From: Margaritifera margaritifera
Lineage: Eukaryota; Mollusca; Bivalvia; Unionida; Margaritiferidae
Assembly: GCA_029931535.1 (NCBI GenBank)
Contig: JAQPZY010001256.1
Span: forward strand, 557,001-621,000
DNA: 64,000 nt
Direction of reading: 5' to 3'
A model generated the notes under the pieces. It searched no databases and was not told the origin of the DNA. It worked only from the letters and a program-made list of their open reading frames with translations. The position numbers were made by a program, and so were the translations under genes. Below are positions 39,901 to 54,400 of this stretch, one piece after another. The number at the start of each line of letters is the position of its first letter. Positions within the stretch are counted from its first letter, which is position 1.

Positions 39901-42900
39901 GCTAGGGGGGGGATGAATTAGAATTGCCATTGTGAACAGGTGACCGCTGAGTAAAGTTGATCGTTAGAACAGGTTTGACTGTATATATATATAAAATGTC
40001 ATGCAATAGTGCATGTAGACAGGACGTTTTCTAGGACACATTATTGTGGGATTCATAATTTTATCTGATTAAAAAAAAATCACACTGAAAAGTAAATCAA
40101 ATGCATGAAAATTGTGTATTATAGTTTCAAGCCCTTCCTTCCCTTATTTCTTCATTAAATCCCTTCTGTATTCTTCAAATTACTCTGTTTTTCAAATGAA
40201 GGTGGGAATTTCTCCCTGTAATTTTCAGGTCTAGAATAGAACCTGTGTGGAAAGCCAGTGCCCTATGATTCTTCATGTCTCAAGTCTCAAATTAAACTCA
40301 AAAACTATTAATTACCTTTTGCAATAAAATGTCTATCCTTGTAAATTTCCCTCAAATGGTTTCCTTTGATTTCTGAAGGTGCATTGATTTCATGCATAGA
40401 TAATTTGACTATGACAATGGAGGCCTCCATTGTAATGTAGACTTGATGGAAGATTTAGTAGGTCATTCCTGCACTCATGACATGAGATTGTTGTTCAGTC
40501 GATGTATAGTGGCCATTTTACTTCCTGTTTAGGCTGCTGTGGGTTAACTTTCCGTGTGAATATATACATGTTAGGTTAACTCCTAAGGAGTACATTGGAA
40601 TATTCAAAAACATTGTTTGTAAAACAGTCATGAAAGTATTCATTAAAAAACTTCTATGAAATACTGTTATTTTTATTATAATGTCTTTAACATAAAATTG
40701 TTTGCAAAAAGTTTTAAAACTATTAAATCATGGAAAATGAGATAGAGCATGTTAAGATATGCCTCTAACTAAATATACAGAATTTTGTAAAGTTTTAATA
40801 TTGCTGTTTAATTGGCTGTATCAAATGATTAATATGACATTAAGCAAAAAATAAGTTAGGAAGACTAATATGCTGATAAAATTCCATATTTTTCATGAAA
40901 ATTTCAGATTTGTTTACAAAATATTCTAGAGTTCATGCAGGGCTGGACAAATCCACTTGCCCAACATCTGGGACAAGCTCAAATTAGGCTCGGGAAGGCT
41001 CAAGTTTGCCAATTGCTTGCTCATGGGCAAGTAAAATAAATGGGGAGAGAGAAAGGTTGTGTTCAATTAATACTGCTTTATGTTCTGCAAGCTTTATACT
41101 CTGCGAACTTTCCACAGTACATATATTGGCACTTTTATTTAGTGTCTGTATGTAGCACTTGCTTCTGTTACATAAATGCTCATAGTTCATTCATCTATCC
41201 AGTGCTCAAAAAAACTTGTTTCCAACACTGAACCAAAGCAAGTAGCTTTAAACAAAATTATTTGCCCAGACTCATTCTACTTGCCTCAAATCGTCCATTC
41301 TGCTTCTTTTACCCTGTACTTGGGTAGTTTCTTTGTCTGACCATCAACATGAACGCTTCAAAACTCTAAACATGATTGAAGTTTTTTTTTAAAATGAAGT
41401 CATGGAGCTATGGTTTATATATTGCTGTTATTTTTATTTCCATCAGAACTAATTTCATTGTTTCAGAGAAATAGTTTTAAGTTTCACAATGTCACAATGC
41501 AGTGGACTCATAAGAATTAAAAAAGATACGGGTCTACCCATGCTTTATGTCAATGGAATCAGCGACCAGAACTTATGTGCACCAAATGGATTAAAGTAAT
41601 GATCACTATTGTTTTAATTGTAAAGGATGCTCATGAGTGCTTTGAATAGTCAGTAATTCCCTTGGTTAGCTGAAGTGTCACACAGGAACTGATATACATT
41701 CATTGAACCCAGTGATGTGTTACAGGAAATAAGAGTGAACAAAGTAAGAAATCCTTGCAGCTCATTATAATTCATGAAAGAGAACTGAGCACTAATTATA
41801 GGTAGCCAGTGAAATACGGAGAGCAGAAATAATAGTGTTAGGTCATGTGCTTTGCTTTGTAAACAAGCTTATGGCTTTGTATACAAGTGGGCAGATGATA
41901 TTCCTATGTGTGAGGGACCTACAAACAGGGCTTCAGCAGGGGCTAAATGTTAATCAGGTTACTAGCGACTTTCCAAAAGTTTAAGATAAAAATGTAGTAT
42001 TTCGTTGCTCAAGGTCTTTTGACAAACCTGATGGGCAACTTAGTTAGAAAATGGGAAGGGCCCGATATAGAATTAGAGGGGCCCTGGACATCAGACTATC
42101 CAAATTTTCTAGCACTGCTATTGATCCTTTATTTCGCCATACATTGTCAAAGGCCATCACTTCCATCTTGTTGTCAGTGTCAAGGTCAGTCTTGTATTTT
42201 CTCGTACAGACATGATAATGTGAATAATTGCTTTTTATATTTTAACTTTTTTTAGTTGCATGTTAATCTAAATATTTGTAAGTACACTGGATTTGCCGAC
42301 TTTCAAGTCCTAACCTAGCCACAGGGTGAGTAGGCTGCTCTCTTATAAATGAAACTGATTGGCCTACTTTCGGGTCAAATTAAATGTGCCGATCTTGTCA
42401 CCTCTCAAAAGTCGGCTTGTTAAAGATTGTTTTGATACACGTCTATGATTTAAAATTGACCAGGTGATCATTTTTAATGACATAACTCATGAGATTTCTG
42501 TTACATGTGTGTTTGAAAATAAAAGGCACTCATCTCTAATTATTAGCCACATGGATTTCTCTCAAAGTGCAGTTGTTATATTTAATGTTTTAGTTCAAGA
42601 TTTGTTACCTAACCATTTCTCTCTCTTCATTCATTTACATTTACCCTCTATTAGTAAATTGTGCTGTACATATATATTGCACATGTGCTTGACTTGTAAA
42701 ATTAGCTATCATCAGATATCTTATAAATCTATCTATCTATCTATCTATCTGTCTATCTGTCTGTCAGTCTTTCTTTGATCTTCTAACTATCTGTGCATTC
42801 TGTTCTTCAGCTGTCAATTCAGACCCTTCACATTTTTTTAATCTACATATCTATCTACATGCACTATTAGCTATATCTCTTTTGATAACTTTAATTATTT

Positions 42901-45420
42901 GCATATATATTTACATGCATCCAAGAGTTATGGCTTCCTGATTGCCCCACCTGCTAACTTTGGTTTCCGCAAGATGACTTTAGTGTGAATGGTTGCATTT
43001 CAACCCAATTTAAGATTCAGCTTTATATTGATAAGACCTTGAACAAATTTGCTATCCAGTATTCCGTGACATCATTTGTAGGAGTTTATGACCCCTTATA
43101 GTCATCATCCTAACATTGGTTTCAGCAGCATAACTTTACTGAAGATTGATGTATTTCAGTTTGATTTGACACGCAGCTACATATTAATCAGACCTAAAAT
43201 TATTTTCATTTCAATCTTTCTATGACATCGTTAACAGGAGTTATGGCCCCTTATTACCTGTCTGCTTAACTTAGGTTTCCACAGCGTTACTTTATACGGA
43301 TCTTTGAATTTCAATCAAATTTGGCATGCAAATCGATATTAATGAGATCTTGAATTATTCAGATTTATGATAGTCCACAGTGCCCCAGCTAGATGGATAT
43401 AGAGGGGCATTTACCACCCCATTCAGGTCCCTCATCTCTGCCCTCCAAGAGCCCTTCCTCTCCTATCTTCAGTATTTTCTATTTATTTCACTTATTTTTC
43501 TGTTTATTTCATATAGAATGATCACATAAATGTGCTTTTGTCTGTTTCTGCTCTCAAAACGATAACATTCTAAATTAAAGAAATAATACCCTTTTGTTAC
43601 AAAAAGTGCCCCTTCCTGTAACAAAAATGCCTCTTTAGCTAAAGTGTCCCACTGCCCCTCCCCTCTATAAGAAACTGCTAGCTACAGCACTGTTCCTCAT
43701 CATCATTTACAGGAGTTCTGGCCATAAATTGCACATTTTCCTAACTTTAGGTTCCCAGCCTAACTTTTCTAAGGATTATTAAATTTTGACTAAACTTGAC
43801 ATGCAGCTTTATATTGATGAGACTTGCATGAGTTTTATTTCCAGCATTCACTGTTATCGATTTCTAGACTTGTAGCTCCTGATTGCCAGTCTTGCTATAC
43901 TTTGGTTTCCATAGCAAACCAGATGTGGTGTGCTGTTTTATACTGATGTGATCAAAGATGGGTTTGCAGTATCATTAATCAGTGGAGTGATTGCCCATTT
44001 TTTCCAACTTTGGTTTTAGCACAAGATCATTATCCAGTATTTTAAGGGAATTTTGTGTGTAGCATCAAATGTTGAACTCCTGTATCAGTTTGATTCCAGC
44101 ATTTAACATTATCATTTTGTAGAGTTATGGCCCATTATTGTTTAATATGACCCCTTTTGTTTCCACAAAGTTTATCTGTTTGGGGCCCTTTGTGATGCAC
44201 CAATCGTTAATAGTTCTAGTTTAGACCACTTGAAATGGTCATCTACCTAAATAAAATCTATCATTTCTTTATTCTTCCTTTGATTTCAGATGTAGGGGGT
44301 CAGACTGGCGGAGCAGGTTCACCAACAGTTACATTTGCAGTAGCTGTGCATGCCTATAAATAGTATGTAGCTGTCAAGAGAAAATTTCTCTCATTTTTTT
44401 AGGGTTTTGACTGCAATGAATTATCATGAAGTCATAACAAAGGTGTCGTTGTGTTCTCCATTCATTCTCTTACATCCATAGTCAATGTTATCATTCCCCT
44501 CAGTATGATAAGTACCATATTCATTATTCATATTCATTGCTATCATTCCCCTCAGTATGATTAGTACCATATTCATTGTCAGTGTTATCATTGTTATTTA
44601 TATCTGAAGTGTTAGCTCCCTTTGTGTTGAGAGCTCTCAACCAACTTTGAAGGTTCATTATTTCACCCCAGTGTATAGACAAAAACAGAGATCGTACTGC
44701 AAGTACAGAGATCGTACTGCAAGTACAGAGATCGTACTGCAAGTACAGAGATCGTACTGCAAGTACAGAGATCGTACTGCAAGCTTTTCTGTTAATATAT
44801 GTGTCATGATAATTTATTGAGACTGAAAGAATTTACTTTGACTGCCATAGACCCTTTATAATTCATAGTAAAATCTAGCATCTGTTCTCAGCATGACTAC
44901 CAGTGACATCATCTGAATGGATCAACAATATTTTCATCCAAGTATTCATGGGATTAAAATTCAAGGTTACAAGAAATTCCTGTTGACAGGATTTGGGATT
45001 TTGTTTAGTTTGACAAATACTTCAAAATAACTTTTTTCCATTGAAACAAACTTTGGCTCAAACATTTAAGTTAACATGTAATCCACAACAAAATCTCTGT
45101 TGCACGCCCTGTGTCAGAGCTGGCTGATGACAGTTTCTTCAAAATGTTTATACATCTTTATATTCTGATGTATTATTGTATTTCACAAACTTTTAAGCCA
45201 TACAGTAGGTGTAAATACTGCAACAAAATATATCTACATATACCATATATCTACATATACCTTTTGTGTCAGTGAAGTACATGTGTCTTCCTGGATATGT
45301 AACAAGGATAAATATATAAGATTCAGCCCCCTATTTAATATTCAGAATTCATAATTAGGATATAAGTAGTAAATAGATTTGGACAAATTGAGCTATCTTC
45401 TATAAGTAAAGCATAATTCT

Positions 45421-45493
<73 letters not shown>

Positions 45494-48400
45494 GAATATT
45501 CTGAGCTTGTTGTTTGTTTCGCACATGTGATAAAAAGATAAGCAAAATATGACTTTCACGTTTTATATTAGTAGATACAGCCAGACATTGATTATTCAAA
45601 ATCTATGCAAAACATTTTGTCTTGGTGAATGATTTTTGGATAAAATAATATGAAGAACCAGTTTAGGCACAGAGGACATTGCACCAGTCCAAATGAGTGG
45701 AAAGTCTGGATTAATGATGTTTTATTGTATATATAATCATCTTTTACAGTGTAGATGGAAAGTATGCCAGTCAAGGCAAACTTGGGTCAGCTATCCTAGC
45801 CAGTCATGCAGCAAATGATGTAAGTTTTTAGCTCTACTGCTCACGGCCTGCATTCCATCATCATCATCCATCTGTTATCATAAGTTTATTATTGCCACTC
45901 CTAAACTACTGGGAGTGTTACAAAAAAAACTTTACAAACACACATTCATGCCAAGGTCTAGTTGGTCCTTAATGAAAATGGTTCCCCTTAGACATTCAGT
46001 ATGGCCACCATGTTGGCCATCTTGAAAATCTTGTCATCACTACTTCTTCTGTACTGATGGTTGTATCAGCATGTGGTTTTCTCTGAAAGACTTACTATGA
46101 TGTTTAGTTGGTCCTAAATGAAAATGGTGCCAGTCTGAAATCCATCATGGCCATCATGGTGGCCATCTTAAAAATCTTTTCACTACTTCTAAATGTGTGA
46201 TTGGGTTTTAACTAACTGCTCATCTGACCGCTGACATGACAGCTCGAAAATCTTGTTATTGCTATGCCTTTTTTATGAATGGTGGCATTGACTTATGGTA
46301 TTCACTAAAACATTTCTTGCAATATGTAATTGGTTCTGAATGAAAACAGTCCTGATCTGACCACCAACATATCCACACTTTTGTAAAGGAGTTTGAAGAT
46401 CAGGCCTAATTAAACCTTGGGGTCAGTTCAGAGGTCATTGCTTGCATTTGTGTTTTTCACTGAGTATATGAACACAATGACTTGTACAAATGCAAATGAA
46501 TTTTAACAGACTTTGTATTTAGCCACATCCAAGTAAAAAAGTTGATAGCACAATGGCATTGATTTTAAGGTCAAAGGTCTTGACTCAGTTTTTTAGCTGT
46601 ACTGGCTTGTGAGCATGATAACACAAACAAGTATGAATACATTTTTATCAAGCCTATTTTATGGATATATCTGAAAATACCTTGAATGTTGCCAGTTAAA
46701 AAGGGTTCTTTGCCAAAATATAATAATCATAGATTTCAATAAACATTGCATGTGGGTATATCTTGATATTGTCAGAGACAATTAAGTTCGGTGACCTTTT
46801 TATCCATTATATCAAGTTCAAAGTCAAAAGCCATGACAAAGAATTGTGTACTGCACTTACACGTATCTTGTGAACATGTTGACTCAATGTGTAAGAAAAT
46901 ATTTTTGTTACCAAATATTTTATATTGGAGTTTCTCAAGAATTTCATAGATGATTTAAATCCTCAGCAGATAAAAAGAAGAAAATGACATAAGAAATGGA
47001 ATTATTATGGATACTTAGAAATTTGATCTGGCCAGTAAAGTATCGGTTCTTTTGAGGGACTTTTGTTAGATTTATTTCCTGCTGAGGATAACTCATATTT
47101 TTGTTTTTTTTATCCCCTGTCTTTTCTGACAAGTGAGGAGTATAGTATTTGCATTTCTGTTCATTTTTTGACCATCTGCCATACTTTCATTTCTTCTCTG
47201 TAATTTTCATGTCATGAGAGAAAATTGATAATTGTGTTTCATGAAAGTGTCATTTCTAAAGGGTATTTTGAATGGCACATTTGGTGTCCTATCTTCATAG
47301 TCATGATCAAAGGTCATTTGGTATCCTATCTTCAGAGTCATGGTCAAAGGTCATTTTGTATCCTATTTTCAGGGTCATGGTCAAAGGTCATTATTTTGTG
47401 TTCCTTGTTTCTGCCCTATGACTCTCAATCTGTTTGAGACAGTATTATTTTTTTCTGCAATTATTCATCTCTACTAGTAGATATATCACATTTGGATCTA
47501 ATCTTAAAGGTCAAGGTCACAAATCAGTTCTGGCTCTATCACTGTCACATTTCCTCAACTCAGTGGGTAAAAGACATAAATTTAATAAATTGGCTTGTTT
47601 TATACATTTTTAATGGAACACAATTTCTATTTTTGCACCTTTATTGAACCATTTGTGAAAAGAATATTCTCATTTTGATAATGGGTCTTGTGTCAGTATC
47701 TCTATGTATTGGTTGTAAGAAGTGAAGCAGCTACAGATTTAGGTAGATAGGACTGTCATTTGTTACAAATAGCTATAAAATTAATTTTATCATGTAACCT
47801 CATGTAACCTCAAAACTACTGTTCTATTGCTGAAGATAATCTTACAAGAAATCTTTTTGGCAGTCTTCTTTTTGCATTACCATTTCCACTTTCTTACCAG
47901 ATGTTTCCTTGGTACAATAGGGTCTCATTTTATAAAACCTTAAATGTCATGGTCACTTTGTGAAAGAAAACACAACTGGAACAATATCTTGGACAAAGAA
48001 TAGTTTCTTTTATATATAAATATTTTGCTACATATTCTGTTATCATTTAATATTCATATTCCTATATTCTATCATTTATTATTCATATTCCTATATTCTA
48101 GCATCATTGAATATTCATATTCCTATATTCTGTCATTTATTATTCATATTCCTATATTCTATCATCATTTATTATTCATATTCCTATATTCTATCATCAT
48201 TGAATATTCATATTGCTATATTCTATCATCATTTATTATTCATATTCCTATATTCTATCATCATTTATTATTCATATTCCTATATTCTATCATCATTTAT
48301 TATTCATATTCCTAAATTCTATCATCCTTTATTATTCATATTCCCATATTCTATCATCCTTTAATATTCATATTCCTATATTCTATCATCATTTAATATT

Positions 48401-51400
48401 CATATTCCTATATTCTATCATCATTTAATATTTCTATTCATATTCATATTCCTATATTCTGTCATCATTTTATATTCATATTCCTATATTCTGTCATCAT
48501 TTAATATTCATATTCCTATATTCTGTCATCATTTAATATTCATATTCTTATGCTCTGTCATCATTTAATATTCATATTCCTATATTCTGTCATCACTTAA
48601 TATTCATATTCTTATGCTCTGTCATCATTTAATATTCATATTCCTATATTCTGTCATCATTTAATATTCATATTCTTATATTCTGTCATCATTTAATATT
48701 CATATTCCTATATTCTGTCAACATTTAATATTCATATTCTTATGCTCTGTCATCATTTAATATTCATATTCCTATTCATTTTCTTATATTCTGTCATCAT
48801 TTAATATTCATATTCCTATATTCTGTCATCATTTAATATTCATATTCTTTCTGCAAGTTGATTGTGTAGCATATATTGTGACATCTGTAGTACATTCCCT
48901 TCTGAACTTTGACATATGAAATCTGATGTATCATTTTTTTAAAAATACATAACATTTCTTTAGCTAGAGGTGTGTTTTCTTCTGTTACAGTACAGACTAT
49001 TATTTTATGTTTTCTTCTGTTACAGTACAGACTATTATTTATGTTTTCTTCTGTTATAGTACAGAATATTATTTTATGTTTTCTTCTGTTATAGTACAGA
49101 ATATTATTTCATGTTTTCTTCTGTTATAGTACAGAATATTATTTTATGTTTTCTTCTGTTACAGTACAGACTATTGTTGTATGTGTCCAAGACACAGCAG
49201 GTTACCAGTGCAAAGATCACCACAGCTTTCAGTTTTACAGTAAGTGTACATCCTGTCATTTGATGCTGTACTATATAGACCCTTGTAATATGTAGAGAAT
49301 TTCAAGTTGCCTCTTTTGGATAACATCAGATGAGGATATCAGGTAAATCCAACATATGCACAGAAATGATTTCTAACTTCTGTAGATAGTGGGATGGTAA
49401 AGGATTTGATTCTCTATTTTCATTTTTGTTGTGTAAACTAAGGTCTGTCATTTTAATATGATGTTGATAATTAAACTCCTTATACATGGACTTATGGGTG
49501 CTATTAGACAAAAATTCAACAAAGCGGTCCAAAATGACACTCTTATTGGTATGTGTGAGATGATCATCCTTGTTGTTTTCTTTTCAATCAATTAAATTAC
49601 CACACAGAATGACACTTTTAATACATAAGCTCAAGTCGTGCAAAATTACGAATCAAAAGAGATTAAAATAGCTATAACTAATCATTAATAGGTTTGATTT
49701 TAATTAACAAACTTTCACAAGCAAATGATTACTGCATTTTATGAAAGAGTAACTTGATATATTTTTTTAAGAAACTCTCATAATTTCCTGTATATCAAAA
49801 GATCCTGTTTTTCATATACCCATTTATAGATCAAGATTGAAAATTAATGTAAGAAATCTGGGTTGACACTTGAAATTATCATTACAATAAAAAATGGATC
49901 AATTAAAGAAACTTATGTATGTTATTGATGTAAGGAACATAACTCCCATATATACTCGCGTATAAGCCAATACCAACTGCAAACTGCATAGACCCAGATC
50001 TGCCTGCGCATTATGCGCTGGCAGATCTGGGTCTATGTAGTTTGTAAGGACTAATCAGTAGAACACACAACATCGACCCTGATCTGCCGGCGCATCATGT
50101 GATGGCAGATCAGGGTCTATGTTGTTTGCATTGGGACCTGGCTTATACACGAGTATATAACATATGTAAGACTTTTCCCCTCATTAGATCAAGATTGAAA
50201 GTCGATGTTGGAAGATTAGTTTAACATTGAAAATTAATAAATCAGAACATCTTTTCTTACATTAAAAATCAAATGGAGTAATTAAAGAATATAATAAAAT
50301 AATAAATATAACTTTGTTGACTTCAATTTCTTTATTGGATAAAGATAAAAAATTTATGTCACAAAATCCAAGTTGATAAAATATCTAATAATATTGAAAA
50401 ATGGATAACCTAAAATATAAAACAAAAGAAGAGAATGTAACTGTGCAGACTTATTCCTAAATATTTAATCTCTGTATATTAAGAGACCAATTTGTTCTTT
50501 TACCTTTCCCTTTTATGATCAAGATTTTTAAAAACATTGAAGTTGTCAAAACAAATTAACCAAACAATCTGAGAGAGGATGAATTAAAGGTCTACACGTT
50601 CTTTGATGAAATGGTGAATGTATCTGTAGACTTTGTAAAAAAATTCAGATCAAAATAAAAAATTGAGATCATAAGTTAGTACATGTATTTTAAAGAAAGA
50701 CCAAAATTTGTGTTACTGTGTGGACTTTTTCTTTTCTTTTAGAATAAAATGAAAAACTAATTCATAAATCTAGGTTGGATAAAGAAATTATTCTCAGTTT
50801 TTAAAATAGATAAATTAAGAAAAGTCTGTGTTCTTTAATAAAGAGACACTTATCTGGATTTGTTAGATTAAGATTCACAAAATCGAAATCAGAAATACAT
50901 ATTGACTAAAAATGATACAAAATGCCAAAAAATGTATATATTAAAGAAAGCACTGCATAAGTGAAATTTTTAGCTTCTTTATTTATCAATGTTCAGCCAA
51001 ATCCTCTTTTGTCATCACAGTTGATGAGGGAGATCAGTCCAACATGTGCAGTGTGTGACTCATTGAAAGCATCTATACCTGTGTTTTCTGCTAGATCATC
51101 TTTCTGTCATGCTGTCAAGACTTAATATTTATTAAAACATAGGTCTATCTTTATGTTATGATAATATTTTGTGCAAAAAAATTAATCTCAACGTTATCAT
51201 GAATTCATCTCAGACCCAAGACCAGGCTGCATTCAGCCTCTGCCCTTTGTCTGAAATGAAACCGACCTTGGGTTCAGATGTGGTTGAACAAGGCACCCTC
51301 CAAATTACTGTCTGATGCCTCTCTGACTCCCCTTTCATGCAAGACCAGCTTCTTAGCCACTCTAGCCACAGCAGGCAGAATCAGTGAAATTCACACCTTA

Positions 51401-54400
51401 TCAGCTGTACAATCTATCTACCATTCCACCTTGATGGTTCAGTTTCTCTCATGACAGCCCCTCCCTTCATCAGTTAGAACAGGCATCTAATCTAAGCAAC
51501 CTTCCACTATAAACAGACACATTTTTGAGGTTCCTTATACCAAGTTTTTGTAATAAATAAACCTTTATTAAGCAGTTACCTATTTTTAAAGGACATATTT
51601 GTCACTTACTTTTGCTGATGAAAAATTTGACCATAGTTTAAAATATGGGCCATGTTATATGGTTTGTCAAGTTGCTGTTTGATAATATTCTTTTATTTTA
51701 CTTACAGATTCAGCCCAATAACTATGCCAGTTTCTATGATGATGCCAGACAGACATGGTCCCTGATGTTTGACACAGAACAAAATGTCACTCAGTTTGCC
51801 AAACAGGTTTGGTGACTCTTGTCAGGCATCTGATGCCTTGAAACAATCTTTTGATAAAAAAAAAATCATCCATTCAGATCTATCTTCTTTTTAAAATCCA
51901 GCAAAAAAATGAAAATTCACTGATACTAAGTAGGGACTTGTGATTCTTGTTGTTGCAACAATTGCAGTGCTGTAATTAGAATAGGGAACAAAGTAACAGC
52001 AACACACTTTGAATTTCAAACCAACAAAAAAAAAGACTTTTACCTAATTTTACATTAAAACACTTAAAGTAAAAAAGGAATAATGATCTGTGTTAACCTT
52101 CATTACAGGGCAGACATTTAGAGCAGAAGCTATTGATATGGTCTTTTTATGTTTAAGTAGCAGCATGAATAACTGACTCTTGAGATTTAGTAGTATAGAC
52201 ATGGAGGATCAGGTCTCATTTGTGAGGTTCAATAGTATAGACACAGATTATCAGGTCTCAGTGTGAGGTTTGGTAGTATAGACATGAGGATCAGGTCTCA
52301 GTGTGAGATTTAGTGGTATAGACAGAGGTCTCAATGTGAGGTTTAGTAGTATAAACATGGAGGATGAAGTCTTATTGTGAGGTTTAGTATAGACATGTAG
52401 GATCAGGTCTTGTTGTGAGGACTAGTAGTATAGACATGGAGGATCAAGTCTCATTTTGTGAGGTTTAGTACTAAACATGAAGGATTAGTCTCAGTGTGAG
52501 GTTTAGTTGTATAGACATGGGAGAATTGGGTCTAGGTGTGAGGTTTAGAAGTATTGACATGGAGGATCAGGTCTCATTGTGATGTTTAGTAGTACAGACA
52601 TGTGCTACTAAAGGTTTCAATGTGAGATTTAGTAGTATAGACATGGAGAATGAGTTTTACTAAACTGAGTGATTTAGTAGTACAGATATGTAGGATCTGG
52701 TCTCATTGTGAGGTATGGTAGTAAATACATGGAGGATCAGGTCTCATTGTTGGATTTAGTGGTAGACATAGAGTTCTCAGTGTGAGGTTTAGTATTATAG
52801 ACATGGAGGATGAAGTCTCATGGTGAGGTTTAGTAGTACAGACATGGATGATCAGGTCTTATTGTGAGGTTTAATATAGACATGTAGAATCAGGTCTCAA
52901 TATGAGTTTAGTAGTATATACATGGAGGTCTTAGTGTGAGGTTTAGTAGTATAGACATGTGGGATCAGGTCTCAGTGTGAGGTTTAATATTATATACATG
53001 TAAGATTGGGTCTCATTGTGAGGTTTAGTAGCATAGACTTGAAGGATCAGGTCTCATTGTAAGGTTTAGTAGTACAAACATGGAGAATCAGGTCTCAGTG
53101 TAAGGTTTAGTAGTACAGACATAGAGAATCAGGTTTCAATGTGAACTCTAGTAATATAGACATGTTGGTATCTTTGAGGTTTAGTAGTACAGACATGTAG
53201 AAATCAGGTCTCTGTCAGGTTTAGTAGTATATATAGAGAAGATGGGGTCTCATTGTGATGTTTAGTAGTATAAACATGGAAGATGAGGTCTCATTGTGAG
53301 GTTTAGTAGTACAGACATGGAGAATCAGGTCTCATTGTGAAGTTTAGTAGAATAGACAGAGGATCAGGTCCCAGTGTGATATTTAGCAGTATAGACATGT
53401 AGGTTTCAGTGTGATGTTTAGTAGTACAGACATGAAGGATGAGGTGTCATTGAGAGATTTAGTAGCACAGACATGGAGAATGAGTTCTCATTGTGATGTT
53501 TAGTAGTACAGACATGGCAAATCAGTACTCATTATGAAGTTTAGTAGAATAGTCATGGAGGATCCTGTCTCAATGTGAGGTTTAGTAGTACAGATAAATA
53601 GGATCAGGTCTCAGTGTGAGGTTCAATAGTATAGACAGGGAGGATCAGGTCTCATTGCTTTGGATGATCAAGCTTTCTCTGAGTTTTCTTGTGTGGCTCT
53701 TCTATTTCCTATGTTTGCAATTTGTGAACTTAGGATGTTTGCTTGTGATAAATAAATTTTGATGTGCAACTTACGAGGATGAAATCAACCTATTATGTCA
53801 GCATTATGACATCACTCAATCATTACACCAAGGTAGTACTATGAATTATGGTAGAAATTTAAATAAAATTATCAGAAAAGGTATAAAGTGTTATTAAATG
53901 TAATGACCATTATCAGAAAATGTGTAAAGTGTTATTAAATGTAATGACCATTATCAGAAAAGGTGTAAAGTGTTATTAAATGTAATGACCATTATCAGAA
54001 AAGGTGTAAAGTGTTATTAAATGTAATGACCATTATCAGAAAAGGTGTAAAGTGTTATTAAATGTAATGGCCATTATCAGAAAATGTGTAAAGTGTTATT
54101 AAATGTAATGGCCATTATCAGAAAAGGTGTAAAGTGTTATTAAATGTAATGACCATTATCAGAAAATGTGTAAAGTGTTATTAAATGTAATGGCCATTAT
54201 CAGAAAATGTGTAAAGTGTTATTAAATGTAATGACCATTATCAGAAAAGGTGTAAAGTGTTATTAAATGTAATGACCATTATCAGAAAATGTGTAAAGTG
54301 TTATTAAATGTAATGGCCATTGTCAGAAAATGTGTAAAGTGTTATTAAATGTAATGACCATTATCAGAAAATGTGTAAAGTGTTATTAAATGTAATGACC

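Larger units (their letters stand above)
38370..44289 (+). other. FKBP15 intron 2
   Basis: 5.9 kb, AT-rich. Short (TA)n tracts lie at 38,782-38,796 and 39,982-39,993. The segments around 38,790-38,860 and 39,890-39,990 share TCAAACCT/AGGTTTGA and TGGCCAC/GTGACC-like words in opposite orientation, suggesting a ~1.2-kb element with short inverted ends. A (TATC)n tract lies at 42,726-42,770 and a ~165-bp degenerate repeat field at 42,920-44,180. No gene seen. Confidence 0.6.
45820..49164 (+). other. FKBP15 intron 4
   Basis: Contains the ~140-190-bp ATGGCCATCTTGAAAATC repeat family (45,920-46,380), a three-copy TCATGGTCAAAGGTCATTTG repeat (47,290-47,395), a ~32-bp minisatellite (48,035-48,850) and the duplicated splice-acceptor array (48,970-49,164). 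No gene seen. Confidence 0.75.

Noticed and set aside
48025..48428. Ile/Tyr/Ser-rich frames in intron 4
   Set aside because: Translation of the 32-bp minisatellite.
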